Assembly (NCBI RefSeq): GCF_004354085.1
Contig: NZ_SMSE01000001.1
Span: forward strand, 1,541,724 to 1,605,723
Length of the DNA: 64,000 nucleotides
DNA from: Seongchinamella unica
GTDB lineage: Bacteria > Pseudomonadota > Gammaproteobacteria > Pseudomonadales > Halieaceae
Direction: 5' to 3'
The notes beneath the pieces were generated by a model. The model searched no databases. It worked only from the letters and a program-made list of their open reading frames with translations, and was not told where the DNA came from. Positions 43,186 through 53,239 of the stretch are shown in pieces; the stretch's first letter is position 1; every line of letters begins with the position of its first letter. A program made the translations under genes and the position numbers.

Positions 43186-45546
43186 ATGAAGACACCTTAT
43201 ACGCATCTGGACGCGGTAGAGGGCCTGGAAAATTGCGATGTTGGCCTCTTGCACGCGGCGGGTATCGACACCCTGCATGACCTGGCGGAATCCGATCCCG
43301 CGGAACTCACCAGGTTAGTGAACCACTTGCAGTGCACGCACGCGGGCGAGGAATCGGAGCTGTCGCAAGGGGAAGTGGAACGCTGGATCGACAGCGCTCG
43401 CGCCCGGGACCCGATCTCGGTGGCCCATACCGAGCTGGAGGGGCGCCTGAACGAAGTGGGCAGGCTGATGACCCTGGACCAGTGGCGGGATTTTGTTCTC
43501 AGTTTCGACCCGCTCAGCACCGAGCAGATGGAGTTCATTGTTGATCAGACCCGGCTGGTCATCGAACAGATGTATGTCCACCTCAGCCTCAAACGCATCC
43601 GTCGCGCGGTGGACCCGGTCCAGGCCCTGAGCCTGCTGCGGCAGCGAATCGAGGACGACCTGGACCACTGGCAGTTTCATAACGAGATGCTGAAAATCCT
43701 CAAATCCCTCGGTGACATCCATACGGCCTACAGATTGCCGCCGCCTTATCGGCATGCGGTTGCCTTTTTGCCATTTCTGCTGCAGAAGAGCTACACCCGG
43801 GAGGCAGAAGGCGATCAGTGGCAGTCGCGCTACCTGGTCACCCATACCCTGTGGCAAGGCCCGCAACTGGATATCCCCCTGCAAGCGGGCGATGAAATCA
43901 TCAGTTGGAACGGTGTTCCGATGGCCGAGGCAGTGGCCTTCCACGCTGAAGAGGTCGAGGGCAGTAACCCGGCAGCGGCTCACGCTTTCGGGCTTCAGTT
44001 CATGACCCTGCGCTGGTTGGGCGCTGCCTTCCAGCCCACTTCACCCTGGGTGATCATCGAATACCGTAACAGGGAGGGGGTGACCAAGGAACTGCGGCTG
44101 TCATGGCGGATCATTTACCTCAATCCCGATATCGATGGCGACTACATGACCCGCGCCCAGTACCTGTGGTTCATGTTCAACCCGAACAACGAGCCCGCCG
44201 ACGAGCCTGAGGGTTTCAACCCGGCGCTACAGATTGCCAACGCCACGGCCATGAAGCTGTTTGCCGGACACAAGGACGGTGATGCGCGGGAACAGCAGGA
44301 GGATGCCCGCAATCGTGACCAAACCAGAAGGACGGCCCGCAAGGGCGGTCGTCGCATCGAGCTCAAGCGGCAGCGCGCCAAATCACCGGCGGCGCCAGCG
44401 GCCGATGAGCACAATCCGCTGCAGGTGGAGAGCTTTCTCAAGGGCATTCTCGAGCCGGAAATCCTCGAGGTCGATGGCCAGCGGCTGGGCTATATCGGCA
44501 TTCGCGCCTTTCCCTTCCGCAATAAAACCGTTGATGCCGGTCGCCGGGACTGGGAAACCGAGTTCGTGCTGGAGTTTCGTCGACTGTTGGCCCATATGCC
44601 CAGCGATGGGCTGATTATCGATATCCGTGGCAACCCCGGCGGCTCGATTACCAATGCAGAAATGTTGCTGCAATTGCTGTGCCCCCGGGAAATTGAGCCG
44701 CTGCCTTTCCAGTTTCTCGCCTCACCACTGACCCGCCAGATCAACAGGTCCAACCCCTGGGGCAGTTCCATCAGCACAGCGCTCAGGACCGGCGGTCTGT
44801 TCAGCCGCGGGCTGCCACTGAGCCAGCCCGGGGATCTCAACCATTGGGGGCAGGAGTATTTCGGCCCGGTGGCTCTGCTGACCAGTGCACTGTCATACAG
44901 TGCGGCCGATCACTTTGCCGCCAGCTTCGAGGACCACAAGGTCGGTATTGTCGTCGGCATCGATGAAACGACCGGTGGCGGTGGTGCCAATGTCTGGTTC
45001 TACGGCAGACACCTGCTGCCCAAGCTGCCCCCCGAGATGCAGCAGGCAGCGCGGGAAAAGTGGCCTGCGGACATCAACCTGCAGTTTGCGGCGCGTCGGG
45101 TCATGAGAATCCGCGAGCGCGCCGGTGAGCCCATTGAGGAGATCGGAGTGAGGACCCGCTCACGACTCCAGTATCGGATGACCCCCGACGACCTGGTGAA
45201 CGGCGAGCGAGGGCTGCGGGAATTTGTCGCTGCCCGCCTGGCGCCCATGGATCACTACGACCTGCGGGTCACTCCCCATAAGGTGGAGGGGGCAGTGCGC
45301 ATTGAAGTTATCGGGCAAAATATGAACTGGGTCGAACTGCGCAGTAACGGGCGCGGTATCGGCAGCCAGCCGCTGGTGAACGGCGCAGATGGCTGGAGCA
45401 AGCCCGTGTCATTCGATCTCGCGCAATTGAACGGGGATGAGGACATCATCGAAATTCACGGATTTGTGGAACACCATCGAGCAGGCAAGCTGGGATCGGA
45501 GCAGGTAGCCCGCTACAAGCATCGCCTGTCAGATTCCTCCCATTAG
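43186..45546 (+). CDS. S41-family (C-terminal processing type) peptidase without signal peptide
   Basis: 786 residues. The N-terminus (~5-45) resembles a helix-hairpin-helix unit (GLENCDVGLLHAAGIDTLHDL). Residues ~230-300 look PDZ-like (IPLQAGDEIISWNGVPMAEAVAFH). A charged, Arg/Lys-rich insert lies at ~365-405. The S41 core follows (LGYIGIRAF, GLIIDIRGNPGGSI, LLTSALSYSAADHFAASFEDH with the probable nucleophile Ser in SYSAAD). No signal peptide is seen, unusual for a family that mostly works in the envelope, so a cytoplasmic role such as precursor processing is possible. Co-directional and 5 nt after the diiron gene. Confidence 0.82.
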   Translation: MKTPYTHLDAVEGLENCDVGLLHAAGIDTLHDLAESDPAELTRLVNHLQCTHAGEESELSQGEVERWIDSARARDPISVAHTELEGRLNEVGRLMTLDQWRDFVLSFDPLSTEQMEFIVDQTRLVIEQMYVHLSLKRIRRAVDPVQALSLLRQRIEDDLDHWQFHNEMLKILKSLGDIHTAYRLPPPYRHAVAFLPFLLQKSYTREAEGDQWQSRYLVTHTLWQGPQLDIPLQAGDEIISWNGVPMAEAVAFHAEEVEGSNPAAAHAFGLQFMTLRWLGAAFQPTSPWVIIEYRNREGVTKELRLSWRIIYLNPDIDGDYMTRAQYLWFMFNPNNEPADEPEGFNPALQIANATAMKLFAGHKDGDAREQQEDARNRDQTRRTARKGGRRIELKRQRAKSPAAPAADEHNPLQVESFLKGILEPEILEVDGQRLGYIGIRAFPFRNKTVDAGRRDWETEFVLEFRRLLAHMPSDGLIIDIRGNPGGSITNAEMLLQLLCPREIEPLPFQFLASPLTRQINRSNPWGSSISTALRTGGLFSRGLPLSQPGDLNHWGQEYFGPVALLTSALSYSAADHFAASFEDHKVGIVVGIDETTGGGGANVWFYGRHLLPKLPPEMQQAAREKWPADINLQFAARRVMRIRERAGEPIEEIGVRTRSRLQYRMTPDDLVNGERGLREFVAARLAPMDHYDLRVTPHKVEGAVRIEVIGQNMNWVELRSNGRGIGSQPLVNGADGWSKPVSFDLAQLNGDEDIIEIHGFVEHHRAGKLGSEQVARYKHRLSDSSH

Positions 45547-45573
45547 CGGCCAGCTGGCTCGATAGCGGGCAGG

Positions 45574-46374
45574 CTAGAACATGGTGGTGTAAATGGCGCC
45601 CGTGCAGCAACGCTCGAAACCGTGTTTCAGGGCGATGGGCGCGGAGGTTTGCTGCTTGGCCTGTATCAGCAGTTGCGAGCACCCCAGTTCCACAGCCAGG
45701 GCCCTGCGTACTTCCAGCATGTTGCCGTAGATGCCCCGGCCGCGGTACGCCGCCAGTGTGCCGGAACCACAGAGTAGTGCCGTTATCCCGTCTTCAAGCA
45801 CGAGCAGGCAACTGAAAGCCACCGGTTTCTCGCTTTCGTAGGCAATGTAGGTATAGATTCGGTTGCCCGCGCGGCGAAACTGCCGGGTCAGCTCCATCAT
45901 GGATTCGCCCATGCCGGAACCCAGCGCCCCATAAGCTTCGTCGATAAGGCCCGGGTACACCGGATCTGCCTCCCCGGCCTCGTCCAGTTCTTTTATCACC
46001 AGTCCTGTCAGCGGACTGACCGCGAGCTGGGTGTCAGTGGCCAGGCGCATGCCCCAGACGCCCCCGCCGTGGCTGGCGCCCAAGTGCTGTAATTTTTCGC
46101 CCAGATCGGCAGGTGTGGAGAGCTCGCTCACCAGCCAGTAAAACCCCCCGGCGCCGCGCTCGCGGAAGTAGTCTGAGCAGAATTCGTAGGCGCTTTCCAG
46201 CGTTTGCCCGTCCAGCCGTATGGCGCTCACTTTCTGGGTTTCAAAGAAAGGACTGTTGGCCAGCGACGACGTGGCGAAGCCCTCCAGATGCTGGACTTGC
46301 AGGCTTTCGATGTCTTGGCTGGGGTGAAATAAAAACGAGTTTTCGAACGCTTCAACGAAGCGAGGGTCTGCCAT
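45574..46374 (-). CDS. GNAT-family N-acetyltransferase
   Basis: About 266 residues from the ATG at 46374 (AAAAGGA 6-9 nt upstream). The N-terminal ~140 residues are an unassigned domain with FATSSLANSPFFETQKVSAIRL and FYWLVSELSTPADLG. The C-terminal GNAT fold has the acetyl-CoA loop AAYRGRGIYGNML near residue 215 and ends GFERCCTGAIYTTMF. Acceptor unknown. Convergent with the S41 gene and divergent from the amidoligase gene. Confidence 0.8.
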   Translation of the reverse strand: MADPRFVEAFENSFLFHPSQDIESLQVQHLEGFATSSLANSPFFETQKVSAIRLDGQTLESAYEFCSDYFRERGAGGFYWLVSELSTPADLGEKLQHLGASHGGGVWGMRLATDTQLAVSPLTGLVIKELDEAGEADPVYPGLIDEAYGALGSGMGESMMELTRQFRRAGNRIYTYIAYESEKPVAFSCLLVLEDGITALLCGSGTLAAYRGRGIYGNMLEVRRALAVELGCSQLLIQAKQQTSAPIALKHGFERCCTGAIYTTMF

Positions 46375-46557
46375 GGTCGTATCCTTTTCATTAAATGAAA
46401 ACCATAACGCCGGCCCACGGAGCGGGCTTCCTTTTGCTGTAAGGAGTGTAGCCAATGCGGCTATTAATGCAACTGGGGCACACTGATCTCGCGCTGGCGA
46501 ATTTACAGCCACGCCAATCTTCGCTACGCTGCGTAGTCATTCTACAGGCGGGTCGAT

Positions 46558-47595
46558 TTGTGCAAGGCGCGCCTCCCCCAAAACCCTATCGTGGTGACTG
46601 TGAATAAGTATCTGCAAATCGAAAGGCCGGAAGTGACAGCGACTGGCGAAAGCCGCCGGGTCGGTTTTGAGCTGGAGTTTTCCGGATTAACACTGGACGA
46701 AATATCCGCGGCTGTAGCCGAGTCCATGCAGGGACAGGTAGAGCCCTTGAGCCGGATGGAGTCTATCGTCAAGGTCGAAGAACTCGGCGACTTCAAGGTA
46801 GAGCTCGACTGGCAGCTGGGTAAGGTCATGGCGCGGTATCGGCAGCAACACGCCGGGAGTCCCGATGATGAAGACCCCCTAATGGACTGGATCAGGGATG
46901 TTGCCAGTGAGGTGGTGCCGGCAGAAGTGGTCTGCCCGCCCGTTGCCGTGGACAAGCTGGATTGTCTGGACGTGATGACTGAGACGCTTCGCGAGGCGGG
47001 CGCTGTCGGTACCCACGGGGCTCCGCATTACGCCTTCGGCGTTCATATCAACCCGGAATTACCCGATCTTGAGCCGACTACGATCGCGGCTTACCTCAAG
47101 GCATTTTGTGTTGCCCAGAACTGGCTGGTCAAAACCCATGAGGTGGATCTGACGCGGCGTATTACACCCTATATAGACCTCTTTCCTGCGGCCTACGTGG
47201 CCACGGTACTGAACTATGACGAGAGTATCAGTCTGACGCAATTGATGGATGACTATCTGCGGCACAACCCGTCCAGGAACCGGGCGCTGGACCTGCTGCC
47301 GTTACTGCGGCATCTCGATGAAGACAGGCTTGTCGCCGTCATCGATGATGACCGGATAAAATCTCGTCCTACCTTTCATTACCGGCTGCCAAACTGCAGC
47401 ATTGAGGAACAGGGCTGGTCACTGAGCGATAGCTGGAATCTGTGGTGCGTGATTGAGAGCCTGGCGCACTCACCGGATATCCTGCAATCGATGGAGCAGC
47501 AGTGGCTTGATCGTCACCACAAGCTTATCAAGCTCGATGAACCTTCATGGCACAAGCAACTGGACAAGATTCGAAAAGACCTGTTATCGGAGTAA
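46558..47595 (+). CDS. Amidoligase-family enzyme (COOH-NH2 ligase)
   Basis: 345 residues from an apparent TTG with AGGCGGG upstream; GTG codons at 46591-46600 are alternatives. The amidoligase pattern is visible: RRVGFELEFSGLTLDEI (glutamine-synthetase-like strand with metal-binding Glu residues), FKVELDWQLG, and HYAFGVHINPELPD containing a His/Asn metal and ATP site. These ATP-dependent ligases are thought to form amide bonds, such as gamma-glutamyl links, in peptides or small molecules. The 3' end overlaps the glutamine amidotransferase gene by 49 nt, a tight pairing. Product unknown. Confidence 0.82.
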   Translation: MCKARLPQNPIVVTVNKYLQIERPEVTATGESRRVGFELEFSGLTLDEISAAVAESMQGQVEPLSRMESIVKVEELGDFKVELDWQLGKVMARYRQQHAGSPDDEDPLMDWIRDVASEVVPAEVVCPPVAVDKLDCLDVMTETLREAGAVGTHGAPHYAFGVHINPELPDLEPTTIAAYLKAFCVAQNWLVKTHEVDLTRRITPYIDLFPAAYVATVLNYDESISLTQLMDDYLRHNPSRNRALDLLPLLRHLDEDRLVAVIDDDRIKSRPTFHYRLPNCSIEEQGWSLSDSWNLWCVIESLAHSPDILQSMEQQWLDRHHKLIKLDEPSWHKQLDKIRKDLLSE

Positions 47596-48230
47596 CCGGT
47601 AACAATCGATGGTGGTCACCTTCCTGGTACTGCATCCGCTTCTCGGTTTTTCTTGCGGGTGGAACTGCCAGGCGGATATCCACGTCCTGCCGTGTGCCTA
47701 TAGATTCACTGGACGGTATCGTGATCAGTGGCGGAGACGATATCCATCCGACCATTTTCGGCGAGGAGCCGCTGCCCGAAACATTCTATGACCACGACCG
47801 TGACGAACTTGAGCAGGAGTACATCCGCGATGCCATGGAGCGAAACCTGCCCATGCTCGGCATCTGCAGGGGCCACCAACTGATTAATGCCTTGCTCGGT
47901 GGATCACTGCATCTGAATATTCGGACAATGCGCAAGAAGACGCTGAACCGGCGCGGTTTACTACCAACAAAAACCGTGAATATCGTTATACCCAGCCGCT
48001 TGCACGACATCGTCGGGCGCGAGCGAATCAGGGTTAACAGCCTGCACTACCAGGCGGTGAGAGAACTCGCCCCCGACCTCGACTGCATAGCCAGTGACCT
48101 CGATAATTTCTGCCAGTCGGCCACCATTGCTGACAAGAATATTCTCGGGGTCCAGTGGCATCCCGAATACCTGTTCTATCTGGCTACCCACAGAAAACTG
48201 TTCCGCTGGCTGGTTCAGGCTGCCAGCTGA
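47547..48230 (+). CDS. Class I glutamine amidotransferase-like / gamma-glutamyl hydrolase (C26)
   Basis: 227 residues. RPVIGVTGNNRWWSPSW at the N-terminus, GIVISGGDDIHPTIFG, the nucleophile Cys in MLGICRGHQLINALLGG (residue ~112) and the His/Glu pair in GVQWHPEYL (~209) give a complete Cys-His-Glu triad. PuuD-like enzymes hydrolyse gamma-glutamyl amides. Encoded inside the 3' end of the amidoligase gene, so it may trim or recycle the ligase product. Confidence 0.88.
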   Translation: MAQATGQDSKRPVIGVTGNNRWWSPSWYCIRFSVFLAGGTARRISTSCRVPIDSLDGIVISGGDDIHPTIFGEEPLPETFYDHDRDELEQEYIRDAMERNLPMLGICRGHQLINALLGGSLHLNIRTMRKKTLNRRGLLPTKTVNIVIPSRLHDIVGRERIRVNSLHYQAVRELAPDLDCIASDLDNFCQSATIADKNILGVQWHPEYLFYLATHRKLFRWLVQAAS

Positions 48231-48248
48231 ATCGACTCCGGTAGCGGC

Positions 48249-49010
48249 TTATAACGCCAGTCGCATTTCCACCTCGCCACCCTCGACCTTGCCGGTTTCG
48301 GTAAATCCCTGTCGCCGGTAGAATTCCGCGGGACCTTGCGGATGATCGATGTAGCCCAGCAGGAGTTCCTTCGCTCCCGGGCGGGTCTGCACGTACTCGA
48401 TCAGCAGCGCAATCGCCTGCGCACCGTAGCCGCGCTTCTGGAACTGGGGTGCGATCATGAAACGCCACAGGTAATACGCCTGTTTATCGGTGTCGTCTTC
48501 CAGCATGATGAATCCGACCGGCGCCTTGCCGGCGTAGATCGCACGGAACCAGGCCGCGTCGTTGAACATGGCCTCGGCCAATGAATAGGCATTGGGGGCG
48601 ACAAAGCTGCTTTGCGGGTAGGTCATCAGTTCGCTGAGCAGGCAGATCCCGGTGACCGTTTTGGCGGAGATTTCACTCAGGGTAACGGACTCGTAGGGTC
48701 CCAGTTGGGCGGTCAATGCCGTGCCTAATTGCCCGAGCAGCGGGCCATACTCCGATTCCAGCGCGGGCTCGGCGGCGACACCCTGGCGAATAATGTGCAA
48801 TCCGGTTTCCCACCAGTGGTTGTCGTGCTGGTCGGGCTCGAGTACTTCCCGCAGCAGCACCCGCTGGCCAAATTTCACGCGATAGCTGAACTCCGCCGGG
48901 TAGACCGGCAGTAGCGCCGTTGAGGCGGCAATGAACGCCTCCAGTGGCTGAACCAGGCCGGCGGGCAGGTCCGTGTCGCGTGCTTTGCGTATCAGCTCTT
49001 CGATTTCCAA
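48249..49010 (-). CDS. GNAT-family N-acetyltransferase with N-terminal extension
   Basis: 253 residues. The first ~100 residues (IEELIRKARDTDLPAGL...HWWETGLHIIRQG) are a helical domain not recognised. The C-terminal GNAT domain has WRFMIAPQFQKRGYGAQAIALLIE with the acetyl-CoA loop QKRGYG at residue ~195, then FYRRQGFTETG. Convergent with the amidotransferase gene, 26 nt after the aconitase start-distal end on the same strand as acnA. Substrate unknown. Confidence 0.8.
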   Translation of the reverse strand: MEIEELIRKARDTDLPAGLVQPLEAFIAASTALLPVYPAEFSYRVKFGQRVLLREVLEPDQHDNHWWETGLHIIRQGVAAEPALESEYGPLLGQLGTALTAQLGPYESVTLSEISAKTVTGICLLSELMTYPQSSFVAPNAYSLAEAMFNDAAWFRAIYAGKAPVGFIMLEDDTDKQAYYLWRFMIAPQFQKRGYGAQAIALLIEYVQTRPGAKELLLGYIDHPQGPAEFYRRQGFTETGKVEGGEVEMRLAL

Positions 49011-49036
49011 GGTTCCGGCGATCCGTTTCGTCGCGA

Positions 49037-51760
49037 CTACTGCGGTGCCAGCGTACGCAGCACGTAATGCAGAATGCCGCCATTGGCGTAGTAAGTGAAT
49101 TCGTTAGGCGTATCGATCCGTAACACCGCGGAAAATTCAAGCGCTTCGCCGTTGCCGCGGGTGACCCTGACAACAACCTGTTCCTGACCGGGTTCGACCG
49201 GGTCGACGCTGAAGCTTTCGCTGCCGTCCAGGCCCAGCGATTCGGCGTTGTCCCCCGGCAGATACTGCAGGGGCAGTATACCCATGCCGATGAGGTTGGA
49301 GCGGTGAATGCGCTCGTAGCTCTGGGCAATGACAGCGCGCACTCCCAGCAGGGAGGGGCCCTTGGCGGCCCAGTCGCGGGAAGAGCCGGTGCCGTATTCC
49401 TTGCCGGCGAGAACGATCAGGGGCACACCGGCATCCCGGTACAGTTCGGCGGCTGCGAAAATCGACACCACTTCGCCGTTGGTAAAACAGGTGGTCCAGC
49501 TGCCTTCCGTGCCGGGGGCGAGCTCATTGCGCAGTCGCACGTTGGCGAAGGTGCCGCGCATCATCACTTCATGGTTGCCGCGGCGTGAGCCGTAGGAGTT
49601 GAAATCCTTGACCTCGACACCGTTGCCTAGCAGGTACTCGCCCGCCGGGCTGTCGATGGCAATGGCGCCAGCCGGGGAGATATGGTCGGTGGTAACGCTG
49701 TCGCCAACCTTGACCAGGCAGCGCGCCTGTTCGATAGCGGTGGTTGCCTGGGCCCTGGCCGGCATGCCATCGAAGAAGGTCGGTTTGCGCACGTAGGTTG
49801 AATCCGGCCAGTCGAACTGCTGGCTGTCTGCCACCGGGAGTTCATTCCACAGCTTGTTGCCGGTGTATACGTCTGCGTAGCGTTCCCTGAACATCGCCGG
49901 CTCCACATTGGCCGCCACGACCTTGCGTATTTCCTCGCTGCCGGGCCAGATGTCTGCGAGCTTCACGGTGCGGCCTTCGCTGTCTTCGCCCAATCCGTCC
50001 TGGTACAGGTCGATGCCCATATTTCCGGCAAGGGCATAAGCAACCACCAGTGGCGGAGATGCCAGATAGTTGGCGCGGACGTCCTGGTGGATCCGGCCCT
50101 CGAAGTTACGGTTACCCGACAGCACGGAGGTCACCAACAGGTCGCCGCTGCGGATCGCGTCGGTAATGTCGTCCGGTAACGGACCGGAGTTGCCGATACA
50201 GGTGGTGCAGCCGTAGCCCACCAGGTAGAAGCCCAGCGCCTCCAGGTCCTCCATCAGGCCCATTTTCTGCAGGTACTCGGTGACGACCTTGGAGCCCGGG
50301 GCGAAGCTGGTCTTGACCCAGGGCTTGGTGAGCAGGCCGCGTTCCCGTGCCTTGCGGGCCAGTAACCCGGCTGCCACCAGCACCTCCGGATTGGAAGTAT
50401 TGGTACAGCTGGTAATTGCCGCGATCACCACGGCCCCGTGCTCGAGACGGAAACTCCCCTCATCGCGTTTCACTTCTACTCCCACGGTAGCCTCGACGGC
50501 CTGATCGATGGCACCGCCCTCATCAGACCACTCGCTCTCTTCCCGGGGCACGGCGCGCAGGTCCTGGAACTCCTGTAGGGCCGTCTGGAAGCTGGTGCTG
50601 GCGGCGGTCAGCGGGATGCGGTCCTGTGGCCGTTTGGGGCCGGCCAGTGAGGGCACCACGTCGCCAAGGTCCAGGCCCAGCTCCGAGCTGTAGCGCGCCG
50701 GCGGCGTGGATGCGTCGTGCCACAGTCCCATGGATTTCATGTACTGCTCCACCAGCGCCAGCTGGTCCTCGTCGCGGCCGGTGAGGCGCAGGTAGTTGAT
50801 CGTTTCCTCATCCACCGGGAATATGCCGCAGGTGGCGCCATACTCTGGCGCCATGTTGGCCAGGGTGGCCCTGTCTGCCAGGCTCAGGCTGGCGAGACCC
50901 GGTCCAAAAAATTCGACAAATTTGCCGACCACCCCGTGAGCCCGCAGGGCTTCGGTGACGGTAAGCACCAGGTCGGTAGCAGTGGCCCCTTCCGCCAATG
51001 CGCCGTCGAGGCGGAAACCCACCACCTGGGGGATGAGCATGGTCACCGGCTGACCCAGCATGGCCGCCTCTGCCTCGATGCCGCCCACGCCCCAGCCGAG
51101 CACGCCCAGACCATTGATCATGGTGGTGTGTGAGTCAGTACCCACTAATGTATCGGGGTAGGCCAGTCGGCGTCCGTCCGCCTCCAGGGTGAATACACCC
51201 CGGGCCAGGTATTCCAGGTTCACCTGGTGAACAATGCCGGTACCCGGGGGAACTACCTTGAAATTATCGAATGCCTGTTGGCCCCAGCGCAGGAAGCGGT
51301 AGCGTTCGAGGTTGCGCTGGATCTCCACATCGGTGTTCAGCTGCAGGGCCTGCGCACTGCCGAAGTGGTCGACCATCACCGAGTGGTCTATGACCAGCTC
51401 CACCGGCGATAGCGGATTGATTTTCTCCGGTTTTCCGCCGAGGTCGAGAATGGCATCACGCATCGCCGCCAGGTCGACGATGGCCGGGACCCCGGTAAAA
51501 TCCTGCAGCAGCACCCGCGCCGGGACGAAGGCAATTTCCTGGGAGGGCTCGGCGTCCGGGTTCCAGTTGACCAGCGCCTCAACATCGTCATCGGTCACGA
51601 AGTCATGCTCACCGTGACGTAGCAGGTTTTCCAGCAATATCTTCAGGGAATAGGGCAGGGTAACGGGGTCGCCTGCGCTGTCCAGGTGGTCAAAGGGGAA
51701 GGTGGTGTAGTCGCCCTGCGGGGTTTTCAGGGTCTTTGCTCGGCTGTATCGCGTACTCAT
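49037..51760 (-). CDS. acnA: Aconitate hydratase A
   Basis: 907 residues, full length. TCA-cycle enzyme isomerising citrate and isocitrate through a 4Fe-4S cluster. It has [43 protein letters not shown], the cluster Cys in TSCTNTSNP and [13 protein letters not shown], and the swivelling C-terminal domain with [24 protein letters not shown] precedes the ATG. Divergent from fumC, grouping two TCA genes. Confidence 0.97.
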   Translation of the reverse strand: MSTRYSRAKTLKTPQGDYTTFPFDHLDSAGDPVTLPYSLKILLENLLRHGEHDFVTDDDVEALVNWNPDAEPSQEIAFVPARVLLQDFTGVPAIVDLAAMRDAILDLGGKPEKINPLSPVELVIDHSVMVDHFGSAQALQLNTDVEIQRNLERYRFLRWGQQAFDNFKVVPPGTGIVHQVNLEYLARGVFTLEADGRRLAYPDTLVGTDSHTTMINGLGVLGWGVGGIEAEAAMLGQPVTMLIPQVVGFRLDGALAEGATATDLVLTVTEALRAHGVVGKFVEFFGPGLASLSLADRATLANMAPEYGATCGIFPVDEETINYLRLTGRDEDQLALVEQYMKSMGLWHDASTPPARYSSELGLDLGDVVPSLAGPKRPQDRIPLTAASTSFQTALQEFQDLRAVPREESEWSDEGGAIDQAVEATVGVEVKRDEGSFRLEHGAVVIAAITSCTNTSNPEVLVAAGLLARKARERGLLTKPWVKTSFAPGSKVVTEYLQKMGLMEDLEALGFYLVGYGCTTCIGNSGPLPDDITDAIRSGDLLVTSVLSGNRNFEGRIHQDVRANYLASPPLVVAYALAGNMGIDLYQDGLGEDSEGRTVKLADIWPGSEEIRKVVAANVEPAMFRERYADVYTGNKLWNELPVADSQQFDWPDSTYVRKPTFFDGMPARAQATTAIEQARCLVKVGDSVTTDHISPAGAIAIDSPAGEYLLGNGVEVKDFNSYGSRRGNHEVMMRGTFANVRLRNELAPGTEGSWTTCFTNGEVVSIFAAAELYRDAGVPLIVLAGKEYGTGSSRDWAAKGPSLLGVRAVIAQSYERIHRSNLIGMGILPLQYLPGDNAESLGLDGSESFSVDPVEPGQEQVVVRVTRGNGEALEFSAVLRIDTPNEFTYYANGGILHYVLRTLAPQ

Positions 51761-51846
51761 GGGCTACATCTCCACTGGTGTCGGCAATGTTAAGACAGTC
51801 TATGCTGTTAGGACTTGAACCATTAACTATAGCAGCGGGAGACGTG

Positions 51847-53223
51847 ATGAGTGACAGAATCGAACGCGATAGCATGGGTGAGGTTAAAGTACCCGCCACC
51901 GCGCTCTATGGCGCGCAGACGCAACGCGCCCTGAACAACTTCGGCCTTCACCGGCGCACCATGCCCCCGGGGTTTATCAATAACCTGGCCATGATCAAGT
52001 CCGCAGCGGCGCTCGCCAATGCTGAATGCGGCGCCTTGCCAGAGGACATCGCGGGCGCGATCCAGCAGGCTGCTGCACAAGTCATGGCCGGCGGGCTGAG
52101 TGACCAGTTCCCGGTCTCGCTGTTCCAGACCGGGTCTGGCACCAGCAGCAATATGAACATGAACGAAGTGTTGGCGCGGCTGGCCAGCGACGCCAGTGGC
52201 GAAGCGGTCCACCCCAATGATCACGTCAATTGCAGCCAAAGCAGCAACGATGTGATACCCAGCTGCATACTGGTGACCGCCGCCCGGGACCTGCACGACA
52301 ACCTGCTGCCGGCCCTCGGTGAACTGATCGCCACAGTGCAACAGCGCAGCGAGGAGCTTGTCTCGACGACCAAGACCGGGCGGACCCATCTGATGGACGC
52401 CATGCCCTTGACCTTTGGCCAGGAAATCGGCGCCTGGGCCTGCCAGTTAAAGGAGTGTGAGCAGCGCTTCGCCGGCCTGCTGCCGCGCCTCTGCCAGTTG
52501 CCGGTGGGCGGATCTGCGGTCGGTACCGGCGTCAATGTGCCGGCGGGATTTGCCCCCCGGCTGGTGCGCCAGCTCAAGCAACTCAGTGGCATTGATTTCG
52601 AGGTCGCCGCCAATGCCTATTCGCGGATGGCGGGGCAGGATGTGCCGCTGGAGTGTTCCGCGGCGCTGCGCAGCCTTGCCGTGGTGCTGTCGAAGATCAA
52701 TAACGACCTGCGCTGGATGGCATCGGGTCCGTTATCGGGGCTTGCTGAAATTGAACTGGAAGCCTTACAGCCGGGGTCTTCCATCATGCCCGGAAAAGTG
52801 AACCCGGTATTGCCCGAAGCGGTGTTGATGATCGCCGCCGAAGTCGTTGGCAGTGATACCAGCGTCGCACTGGCGGCACAATCGGGCAGTTTCCAGCTCA
52901 ACGTGATGTTGCCGCTGATCGCCGAGAAACTGTCCTCCGGCTGTGAGTCCCTGTCATGGGCCTGTCGCGCCTCCGCTGAGACCGTAGCAGGCTTTTCGGT
53001 CAACGAGCAGCGCATAGCGGCGTCGCTGGCCGCCAACCCGATTCTGGTGACAGCGCTGAATACCACGATTGGTTACGAGGCGGCGGCCAACATTGCCAAG
53101 CGCAGCTATGCAGAGCAGCGGCCGGTGATTGACGTTGCAGTGGAGGAAACGGGTATGGGGCGTGAGGAACTGGCGAGGCTGCTGGACCCCTACCGGCTCA
53201 CGCTCGGCGCTGTGACTGAATGA
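51847..53223 (+). CDS. fumC: Class II fumarate hydratase
   Basis: About 458 residues from the ATG at 51847 (GGGAG 6 nt upstream). Interconverts fumarate and malate without an FeS cluster. Hallmarks: GEVKVPATALYGAQTQRALNNF, GSGTSSNMNMNEVLA, NDHVNCSQSSNDVIPS, TGRTHLMDAMPLTFGQE with the catalytic His, and the superfamily signature GSSIMPGKVNPVLPE. Homotetrameric in the family. The frame continues upstream to 51736 but only within the acnA-fumC promoter gap. Confidence 0.96.
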   Translation: MSDRIERDSMGEVKVPATALYGAQTQRALNNFGLHRRTMPPGFINNLAMIKSAAALANAECGALPEDIAGAIQQAAAQVMAGGLSDQFPVSLFQTGSGTSSNMNMNEVLARLASDASGEAVHPNDHVNCSQSSNDVIPSCILVTAARDLHDNLLPALGELIATVQQRSEELVSTTKTGRTHLMDAMPLTFGQEIGAWACQLKECEQRFAGLLPRLCQLPVGGSAVGTGVNVPAGFAPRLVRQLKQLSGIDFEVAANAYSRMAGQDVPLECSAALRSLAVVLSKINNDLRWMASGPLSGLAEIELEALQPGSSIMPGKVNPVLPEAVLMIAAEVVGSDTSVALAAQSGSFQLNVMLPLIAEKLSSGCESLSWACRASAETVAGFSVNEQRIAASLAANPILVTALNTTIGYEAAANIAKRSYAEQRPVIDVAVEETGMGREELARLLDPYRLTLGAVTE

Positions 53224-53239
53224 GACCCAAGTGCCGGCG

